NCBI GenBank assembly: GCA_034509425.1
Contig: JAVTVJ010000048.1
Span: forward strand, 1,349,945-1,413,944
DNA: 64,000 nucleotides
Source: Eopsaltria australis
Lineage: Eukaryota > Chordata > Aves > Passeriformes > Petroicidae
Reading direction: 5' to 3'
Numbering within the stretch: position 1 is the stretch's first letter; each line of letters begins with the position of its first letter. This document shows positions 59,101-64,000 of the stretch, piece by piece. A program made the translations under genes and the position numbers. The notes beneath the pieces are model-generated. The model made no database searches and was not told the origin of the DNA. It was given only the letters and a program-made list of their open reading frames with translations.

Positions 59101-62100
59101 GATGATCTTTAAGGTCCTTCCAACCCAAACTATTCCAGGATTTTGTAATTCCATTGTGTCCAGCTGGGGAATGTGCAGGGCTCGGATTTTCTGGGATGAG
59201 GCTGGAATTAAGGCTGGCAGGGGATGGGGATGGAGTGGGAGACCGGGAGGGAGGAGAATCACTCCGGCAGGAATTTCCCCATCCTTGGCCGTTTCCGTCT
59301 CTCCCTGCTCTGTTATCACCTCCTGGAATGACTTTTCCAACCCCCACAAAACACAGAATTAATGATCCCTTGGGACTGGAATTCCTCCCTGTTTTCCCAG
59401 TGTCTGGAATTCCAGGCTGTGCTGTCTCCGTGTCCGTGGGGATGTGCTAGGCTGGCACTCGGGCCTGATTAATCCCTGTAATTAATCCAGGATCACGTGT
59501 GAGCTCCTGAAGGCACGAGCCAGCACCTCCACAAAATACTTTTGGGATTAGGGAATGGAATGGGTCCTTCCCACTCATCCCAGAGCAGGAAAACATTATG
59601 GGATTAAATCCTCCTGCAGAAAACCAAGGCCTAGAGGTGCCTTTTGTGTCTGTGTCCTCCGAGGAATCTTTTGGATGTTTGCCGTAAAATCTGGGAATGG
59701 TTTGGGTTGGGAAGAACTTTGGGAAAAGATCCAATCCCAACCCCCTGCCACGGGCACCTTCCACTGGGCTCAGAGCTCCATCCAAGCTGGCCTAAATATT
59801 TAGGCTGTGCTTTGCTAGCTCGTGTTCCATGTGGGAATGTTGGGATGCCCCCGGTGAGAGAATTCCTTGGATTCCAGGGGGACGCTGAAGTGGCGCGACG
59901 GACGCAACCACGTCGGGGAGTTCCGGGAGGGCCTGGAGCACGGGTAAGCCTTGGAAAACGGGATATTCCCTGCTTTTCAGATGAACTGGAATGGTTCCTG
60001 GGCTGGAATCTGATCCATGAATCCGTGGGAATTTATTCACTGGGACGTGTCTTGAAGTTATTTTTAGATCCCTTTAAAACCTCATTGAAATGAGTTTTTC
60101 CTCATGATTTAAGAAACCATTCCATGGAATTCAAGTATGGTTTGTCTCAGTTTTATGGAAGTGAGACTTTAGGATTCCTCTTTTTTCCAAGGCTAAGGTT
60201 TTAAGGGGGAAAACCATCCCAAACACTTTTTGTTGGGAATAGCAGAACATTTAACTCAACCCCTAAACTGAGAAGGGGGGGAAACCAACACTGAAGGAAA
60301 TGCTGGAGAAAAACTGGGAGTGCAGCTCCCAAAGGGATGAGTTTTCCTTTGGAAAAAAGTCCAGCAGCACCTGGGAAAAGTGTCCCAGGTAGGGTTGATC
60401 CGACCACTTAAAGATCGGGAATCTGGACAACCCTTGGTTTTTAAACTTCATCCACTTCAATGGAGTTGTCACTTCCCGTGCCGAGCTTTTTTTCCTGTGC
60501 CGAGCTTTTTTCCTGTGCCGAGCTTTTTTCCCATGCCGAGCTTTTTTCCCATGCCGAGCTTTTTTCCCATGCCGAGCTTTTCCATGTGCCCCTGGCAGGT
60601 TTGGGATCTGCCTGGTCCCGCGGCGCTCCGAGGATCGCTACGACTGCTACAAGTGCCACTGGTACCAGGGCAAGATGAGGGGCTACGGAATCTGTGAGTA
60701 AGTGAAACCCAGGGATACGTTCCAGGGAAAAAGGGGCTCCAGGGGTTTACAGGGGAAAATGTTCCCTGGAATCTTGGGAGCCTGGGCTGGAAAAGCTTTG
60801 TGGACGTTGAGAATTCCAGAATTGTTTGGGAGCTTAAGGATGATCCCATTCCCACCCTTACCATGTGCAGGGACACCTCCCACTTTCCAGGGTGCTCCAG
60901 CCTGGCCTTGGGCACTGCCAGGGATCCAGGGGCAGCCACAGCAAATCTGGGAATTCCAGCCCAGCCTCATCCCCACCCTCCCAGCCAGGAATTCCTCATT
61001 CCCAATCTCCCATCCATCCCTGCCCTCTGGCAGTGGGAAGCCATTCCCTGTGTCCTGTCCCTCCATGCCTTGTCCCCAGTCCCTCTCCAGCTCTCCTGGA
61101 GCCCCTTCAGGCCCTGCCAGGGGCTCTGAGCTCTCTTTGGAATTTCTTCTTTTGAGGTCACCCCAAAAGCTTTGGCCACGGGGCTGCCCCTGGTTCCTGC
61201 TCATCCCTATCCCTGATTTCCCATGCCGAGTGTGACAGACCCAACATTCCAACTGGGAAAGCCCATGGAATAGGCCTGTCCTCCAACCTGGATATTCTGC
61301 TCCATATTTAAACTCGGAGTTGCTCCTTCCAGAGGGTCCAGTCCAGGGAAGGGCTGGTGGCCGCCAGAGGTGGATCCAAGCCTGGCTTCCCTCCCATGGA
61401 CCTGATTTTCCAGCCTGGATTCACCAGTGCTCCAGGCTGGTGGGAGGTCATGGACTGAGTGGCCTCTCCCAGGAAAATTCCAGGCCCATGTGTTGAGTTC
61501 TTGGATTATCTGGGAAGCTGTGGAATGTCTGCGTGGGTGATGAGCATTCCCAGCAGCGAACACGGATCATCTCCAGTCCCATCAATCAAATCTTTGGAAT
61601 ATTTAGAGATGGATGAGCCTGATCTCCTCCCTTCCCAGGCTTCCTCCTCCAGGAGCAGCTGTCAAACATTCCCAGTCTGGAATTCCATCCCTCTTCCCGC
61701 AGGTATGGGAATGACGTGGTCTACAAGGGCTACTTCAAGGACAACGTGCGCCACGGCTTCGGGATCCTGGAGAACTTCTCGGCCGAGCATCCCTTCAAAT
61801 ACACGGGACACTGGGAAAATGACAAAAAGAGCGGATACGGAGTCTGGGAAGACAAGGAGAGGTAAAGGTGGGATGGACCTGAGGCGTGGGAGAACTTTGG
61901 GTTTGGTGGGATAAATCCTCACGTTTGGATGGTGAGATTTGGGGATGGAAGGCTTGAATTCCTGGGAAGGCATTCCCGGAGCCGAGTTTGTGTGGGACAT
62001 TCCCGGAGCTGAGTTTGTGTGGGACATTCCCGGAGCTGAGTTTGTGTGGGACATTCCCGGAGCTGAGTTTGTGTGGGACATTCCAAAGAGAACATTCCTG

Positions 62101-63202
62101 GAGCTGAGTTTCTGTGGACTTTCTTAGAACATTCCCACAGCTGTGTTTGTGTGGGACATTCCTGGGAGAACAATCCTGGAGCTGAGTTTGTGTGGGACAT
62201 TCCTGGGAAAGCATTCCCAGAGCCAAGTTTGTGTGGGACATTCCCAGGAGAACATTCCCGGGGCTGAGTTTGTGTGGAACATCCAGCCCGGAGCGTTGTA
62301 TCGGGTAAAACCACCCTCAGCAGGACACATCCCATGGATGGAGAGCTGGAAAACCGGGACAATCCCTAATTTGGGATCCGTTGCATTCCAGGGGGGAGCG
62401 GTACATCGGGATGTGGATGGATGACCACAGGCACGGAGAGGGCATCGTGGTGACCCAGTCGGGGCTCTGCTACCAGAGGACGTTCCATGCGGATAAGATG
62501 GTGGTGAGTCCAAGATTTTCCTGGAATCCGGAGATCCCTGGGATGGGCAAGATTGAGGTTTCGTTCCCAAATTTATCTCGGAGGACGGAGAGGGTTGGAG
62601 ATCAGGGAAAGGTTCTGCCCCTATAGGGTGGTGGGGATGGACATTCCCATGGACTGGGCACATTCCCAACCCTACCAGAGCTCTGGGAATGTTTGGCTCC
62701 CAGCGCCAGGGTGGGATTGTTGGGATGTCTCCTGTGCAAGGAGTTGGATTTGGATCCTTCTGGATTCCTTCCCACTGGGAATTCCAACGATTCCACACAA
62801 TCGCTGTTTGCTCGGCATCATTTCCCAAATGATTATTCCCTAAAATATCCCAGGATTGGGAGCAGCCCGAGTTTGACCCCGTGACAATCCTTGGTGACTT
62901 TTCCTGGAAAAGGATCCTGCTTTTTGTTCCTTTTCCTTGGAAAATCCACGGAATCATTTCCAGGACTTCTCCGCGGGTTTTCCTTGGAGCTTCTCCCGAC
63001 CACTGAAATGTTGGGCTTGAAAAAAAAATTCCTTGGAATCTGCATCCCATCATTTTTTCTGGGATGAGCTGGAGAAGGTGGGAAGCTCATTGCAGGAATT
63101 CCCGACTTTTTCTTCCATCCCAAGGGTTCGGGAATTCTGCTCCTGGAGGACGACTCCGTCTACGAAGGGAACTTCACGGAAGATCTGACATTTGTGGGAA
63201 AG
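50076..63202 (+). CDS. ALS2CL: ALS2CL, ALS2 C-terminal-like protein (first 14 coding exons; 3' part beyond window)
   Basis: Fourteen exons (50076-50181, 50657-50855, 51342-51407, 52117-52282, 53349-53477, 54193-54312, 54857-54933, 55496-55562, 55998-56194, 59878-59943, 60599-60697, 61703-61861, 62392-62503, 63125-63202) join in one open frame of 547 codons with matching phases. Order: DH-like helical region (about 1-222), PH-like domain (about 223-330; RILLFDDVLVLIQ, FDLKLVWVD, and final helix AVWQWKLEQAV), then eight MORN motifs (about 362-547; YEGEW, HGFGI, YKGYF, GERYIGMW, YEGNF). This is the ALS2CL order; the paralogue ALS2 would have RCC1 repeats before it. The C-terminal VPS9 domain lies past the right edge (mammalian protein about 950 residues). 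Family knowledge: ALS2CL binds Rab5, has weak Rab5 exchange activity, interacts with ALS2 and acts on endosomes. Several introns contain junction-derived tandem repeats. Confidence 0.93.
50657..50855 (+). CDS. ALS2CL: ALS2CL coding exon 2 (DH-like region)
   Basis: Acceptor TTTTTTCCCTCCAG, donor GTGAGT, joining G|AG to CA|G. It encodes EPQDPKEKETFQLLLLLNDR and SGCCIQDFYILWKGDLVLSL, helical and leucine-rich as in the DH-like N-terminal half of the family. Confidence 0.9.
51342..51407 (+). CDS. ALS2CL: ALS2CL coding exon 3
   Basis: Acceptor ATTTTTTCCAG, 66 nt, donor GTCAGC. It encodes YFVTFANFVVVQGIEQATKS, matching the family's YIESYTSCMVVQ-type helix. Phase 2 at the donor is continued by exon 4. 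Confidence 0.9.
51545..52005. repeat. ~230-bp tandem duplication in ALS2CL intron 3
   Basis: tatcccaggctgctcc, gacaaatccaaccttggaca, cccctgctggagttggaaac and tccaatgagcgcattccc appear at 51558-51750 and 51783-52005. The second copy has an extra ~40 bp. Confidence 0.93.
52117..52282 (+). CDS. ALS2CL: ALS2CL coding exon 4
   Basis: Acceptor CGGTTTTCCAG, 166 nt, donor GTGGGA. It encodes SEAWKLQQPVLKQFLRD to LHKPFREHIQSYLGIL and REQLHQ, the central DH-like helices. It is locally GC- and CpG-rich compared with the flanking intron. Confidence 0.92.
52325..53290. repeat. Array of attccctaaaatccaacctgg, ~40-60-bp units (ALS2CL intron 4)
   Basis: About 20 units of aaatattccctaaaatccaa, cctggacctcccttgc/aggccc, with a larger ~240-bp order including ccaactgaagtgccagggaa. 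Confidence 0.93.
53349..53477 (+). CDS. ALS2CL: ALS2CL coding exon 5
   Basis: Acceptor CTTTTCCCAG, 43 whole codons, donor GTGAGT. It encodes GSEKDVVATVIQEFEKLESF and the following helix to SLGYKFT. A tandem array begins right at the donor. Confidence 0.92.
53478..54080. repeat. ~150-165-bp array starting at the exon 5 donor (ALS2CL intron 5)
   Basis: ggctggaattcaacagagca, gagctgggtggaagagtggg, gagaaactccctgggagttt and gggaatttgatctggattgg repeat about 4 times. The gagtcagagggaat part of the unit resembles the donor region gtgagtcggagggaat. Confidence 0.88.
54193..54312 (+). CDS. ALS2CL: ALS2CL coding exon 6 (start of PH-like domain)
   Basis: Acceptor CCTCCCGTGCAG, 40 codons, donor GTCAGT. 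It encodes DVLCVPERRLLEDSRN and then SERILLFDDVLVLIQ, a strongly conserved PH-type strand. Confidence 0.94.
54455..54575 (-). mobile_element. CR1 3'-end fragment in ALS2CL intron 6 (antisense)
   Basis: cattccatggacagaggcac, ggttgctccaagccccatcc, cttgcagggatggggcagcc: reversed CR1 tail. Confidence 0.72.
54857..54933 (+). CDS. ALS2CL: ALS2CL coding exon 7 (PH-like domain)
   Basis: Acceptor CATTTTTTCCAG, 77 nt, donor GTGAGT. It encodes GNSFQSFDLKLVWVDENCGE; FDLKLVWVD matches human ALS2CL exactly from memory of the family. Confidence 0.93.
55115..55400 (-). mobile_element. CR1 3'-end fragment in ALS2CL intron 7 (antisense)
   Basis: cacttccagggatggggact, gaggaaattcctgctgatgt, ccaacctgagcctcccttgg: reversed CR1. 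Confidence 0.72.
55496..55562 (+). CDS. ALS2CL: ALS2CL coding exon 8 (PH-like domain)
   Basis: Acceptor TTTTTCCCTCCCAG, 67 nt, donor GTCAGG. It encodes SYSLRITTPEEAFVLSAKD followed by PQMK, continuing the PH-like strands. Confidence 0.92.
55563..55990. other. ALS2CL intron 8 with a short internal duplication
   Basis: gatggtgggaacccatcggt (55694) and gatgatgggaacccattggt (55898) start a ~48-bp duplicated piece. The rest is unique. Confidence 0.6.
55998..56194 (+). CDS. ALS2CL: ALS2CL coding exon 9 (PH C-terminal helix, first MORN motif)
   Basis: Acceptor CCCGCCCCAG, 197 nt, donor AA|GTAAGG. It encodes the PH-closing helix AVWQWKLEQAVRQALNGK, a linker, then MORN 1 (TYEGEWHWGKPHGK). Its last ~50 bases and donor are copied several times in the following intron. 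Confidence 0.94.
56140..57235 (+). repeat. ~180-200-bp array copying the end of ALS2CL exon 9 and its donor
   Basis: After the real exon end, related blocks occur near 56355, 56500, 56705, 56905 and 57090. They carry agggcgagtggccctggggg, aagctccatggcaagtaagg and downstream ggaataaggttggaagtgct, caacccaaacaaccccatca. GTAAGG donors are intact at 56550, 56751 and 56952 (201-bp spacing). Confidence 0.93.
57236..58554. other. ALS2CL intron 9, unique part
   Basis: No exon or array recognised. Open frames here lack similarity to known domains. Confidence 0.5.
58555..58760 (-). mobile_element. CR1 fragment in ALS2CL intron 9 (antisense, diverged)
   Basis: cccaacctaaacctggccca, gagctgctcccctgttccct and cctggagcagcc match the reversed CR1 tail in order. 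Confidence 0.5.
58940..59150 (+). mobile_element. CR1 3'-end fragment in ALS2CL intron 9 (sense)
   Basis: ggaattcctggctgggaggg, gcagctgtggctgcccctgg, gatctttaaggtccttccaa. Confidence 0.75.
59690..59795 (-). mobile_element. CR1 3'-end fragment in ALS2CL intron 9 (antisense)
   Basis: gggaatggtttgggttggga and aaccccctgccacgggcacc: reversed CR1 3' end. Confidence 0.72.
59878..59943 (+). CDS. ALS2CL: ALS2CL coding exon 10 (MORN 2)
   Basis: Acceptor TTGGATTCCAG, 66 nt, donor GG|GTAAGC. It encodes GTLKWRDGRNHVGEFREG then LEHG, nearly identical to the human segment. Confidence 0.94.
59944..60477. other. ALS2CL intron 10, unique part
   Basis: Nothing recognised apart from the terminal repeat that follows. 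Confidence 0.5.
60478..60585 (+). repeat. ~19-bp repeat forming the exon 11 polypyrimidine tract
   Basis: Six copies of gtgccgagcttttttcct / atgccgagcttttttccc end 14 bases before the CAG acceptor of exon 11. Confidence 0.95.
60599..60697 (+). CDS. ALS2CL: ALS2CL coding exon 11 (MORN 3)
   Basis: Acceptor CCCCTGGCAG preceded by a repeated T-rich tract, 99 nt, donor GA|GTAAGT. It encodes FGICLVPRRSEDRYDCYKCH and GYGICE. The CYKCHW insertion is typical of the ALS2/ALS2CL MORN region. Confidence 0.94.
   Translation, partial: VWDLPGPAALRGSLRLLQVPLVPGQDEGLRNL
60835..61145 (-). mobile_element. CR1 LINE 3'-end fragment in ALS2CL intron 11 (antisense)
   Basis: tgtgcagggacacctcccac, gatccaggggcagccacagc, ggccctgccaggggctctga: a good reversed copy of the sense fragments at 14464 and 12855. 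Confidence 0.78.
61703..61861 (+). CDS. ALS2CL: ALS2CL coding exon 12 (MORN 4 and 5)
   Basis: Acceptor CTCTTCCCGCAG, 159 nt, donor AG|GTAAAG. It encodes VVYKGYFKDNVRHGFGIL and KYTGHWENDKKSGYGVWE, two full MORN motifs. Confidence 0.94.
61965..62285. repeat. ~26-bp minisatellite in ALS2CL intron 12
   Basis: About 10 copies of cattcccggagctgagtttg plus tgtggga, some with a gaacattcctgg insertion. Confidence 0.95.
62392..62503 (+). CDS. ALS2CL: ALS2CL coding exon 13 (MORN 6 and 7)
   Basis: Acceptor TTGCATTCCAG, 112 nt, donor GTGAGT. It encodes GERYIGMWMDDHRHGEGIVV and a degenerate MORN CYQRTFHADKMV. Confidence 0.94.
63125..63202 (+). CDS. ALS2CL: ALS2CL coding exon 14 (MORN 8); last exon in window
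   Basis: Acceptor TTCCATCCCAAG, 26 codons, donor GTGGGA. It encodes GSGILLEDDSVYEGNFTED and LTFVGK. The rest of the gene, including VPS9, is past 64000. Confidence 0.92.
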
Positions 63203-63399
63203 GTGGGAATTTCCTCCCTCTCCTGCTGGAATTTCCAATGGATTCATCTCCCAAGTCCATTCCTTCCCCCAAATCCCTAAAAAAACCAATTTTCCAGATT
63301 CTTGGAATGCTTTTATCACAGAGGGAAAGCTGCAGCCGGGAGATGATGGGAAGTTTGGGAATCATTTGGGATTTTCATGTTTTATTTGCTTCAGGTTTC

Positions 63400-64000
63400 A
63401 TTTGGGGGTTTTTGGGTGAGCTTTTTGGGGCTTTTTTGAGGGTTTGTTTTGCTTTTATTGGGTGTTATTGGACTTTTTTGATTGAGTTTTTGTGGGGTTT
63501 TTTAGGGTTTTTATTGGGTTTTATGGGACATTTAGGGTTTTTTTTTTCCTTTTTTTATTGGGTTTCACGGGACATTTTTTTGGCAGAGTTTTTGGGTCTT
63601 GGGGTTTTTTTTGTTGGGTTTTTATTGGGTTTTATGGGACATTTTTGGTTGAGTTTCTGGGTTTTTTTTTCCTCTTTCTTGGGGTTTTTATTGGGTTTTA
63701 GAGGACTTTTTTTGGCTGAGTTTTTGGGTTTTTTGTGGGGTTTTTGGGTTTTCTGGGGCATTTTTGGCTTAGTTTTTGGGATTTTTTTTTCTCTTTTTTG
63801 GGGTTTTTATTGGGTTTTGCAGGACATTTTTGGTTGTGTTTTTGGGATTTTTGGGTTTCATTTGTTGGTTTTTATGGGGCATTTTTGGTTGAGTTTTTGG
63901 GGTTTTTCTTTCTCGTTTTGGGGGTTTTCATTGGGTTTTACAGGACATTTTTGGTTCTGTTTTTGGGGTTTTTTTGTTGGGTTTTTATTGGGTTTCGCAT
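63400..64000. repeat. T/G-rich repeat at right edge (ALS2CL intron 14)
   Basis: Degenerate ~80-100-bp units of tttttattgggttttatggg, acatttttggttgagttttt. Continues past the window edge. Confidence 0.88.

Noticed and set aside
50076..63202. ALS2 (alsin) rather than ALS2CL
   Set aside because: The N-terminus begins directly in the DH-like part with no RCC1 repeats before it, the specific words (FDLKLVWVD, GERYIGMW) match ALS2CL, and TMIE is the known neighbour.

Overview
The window looks like bird nuclear DNA, most likely from a songbird. Two lines of evidence support this: many short 3'-end fragments of CR1 LINEs, the typical avian retrotransposon, and two split vertebrate genes with consistent GT-AG introns. 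No prokaryotic gene, rRNA, tRNA or CRISPR locus was recognised.

Two genes lie head to head. TMIE is on the minus strand (coding exons at 41973-41893, 35523-35406, 27758-27609 and 22306-21939; 238 codons). It encodes the transmembrane inner-ear protein of the hair-cell mechanotransduction complex. ALS2CL is on the plus strand, with 14 coding exons from 50076 to 63202 (547 codons). It runs off the right edge before its VPS9 domain. All 18 exons join in one open frame per gene with matching intron phases. The same head-to-head order is known for human TMIE and ALS2CL.

Layout: 1-21.7 kb is 3' flank of TMIE. It holds CR1 fragments, tandem arrays and a few unique AT-rich islands that could be conserved non-coding elements, and I find no exon there. 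21.9-42.0 kb is TMIE, whose introns are largely minisatellite. 42.0-50.1 kb is the shared upstream region, with two CpG-rich patches, several palindromic transcription-factor-like motifs and large G-rich arrays. 50.1-64 kb is the first half of ALS2CL.

The most unusual feature is that several tandem arrays are built from exon-intron junctions. Intron 3 of TMIE carries 18 imperfect ~70-bp copies of the last ~29 bases of exon 3 plus its 5' splice site. The array upstream of the same exon repeats its 3' splice site and, in some units, the first exon bases. In ALS2CL intron 9, a ~200-bp array repeats the end of exon 9, which encodes a MORN motif, with the GTAAGG donor intact in three copies. The exon 11 polypyrimidine tract is itself a short tandem repeat. 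The two genes are not known to act together; TMIE works at stereocilia and ALS2CL in Rab5/endosome traffic.
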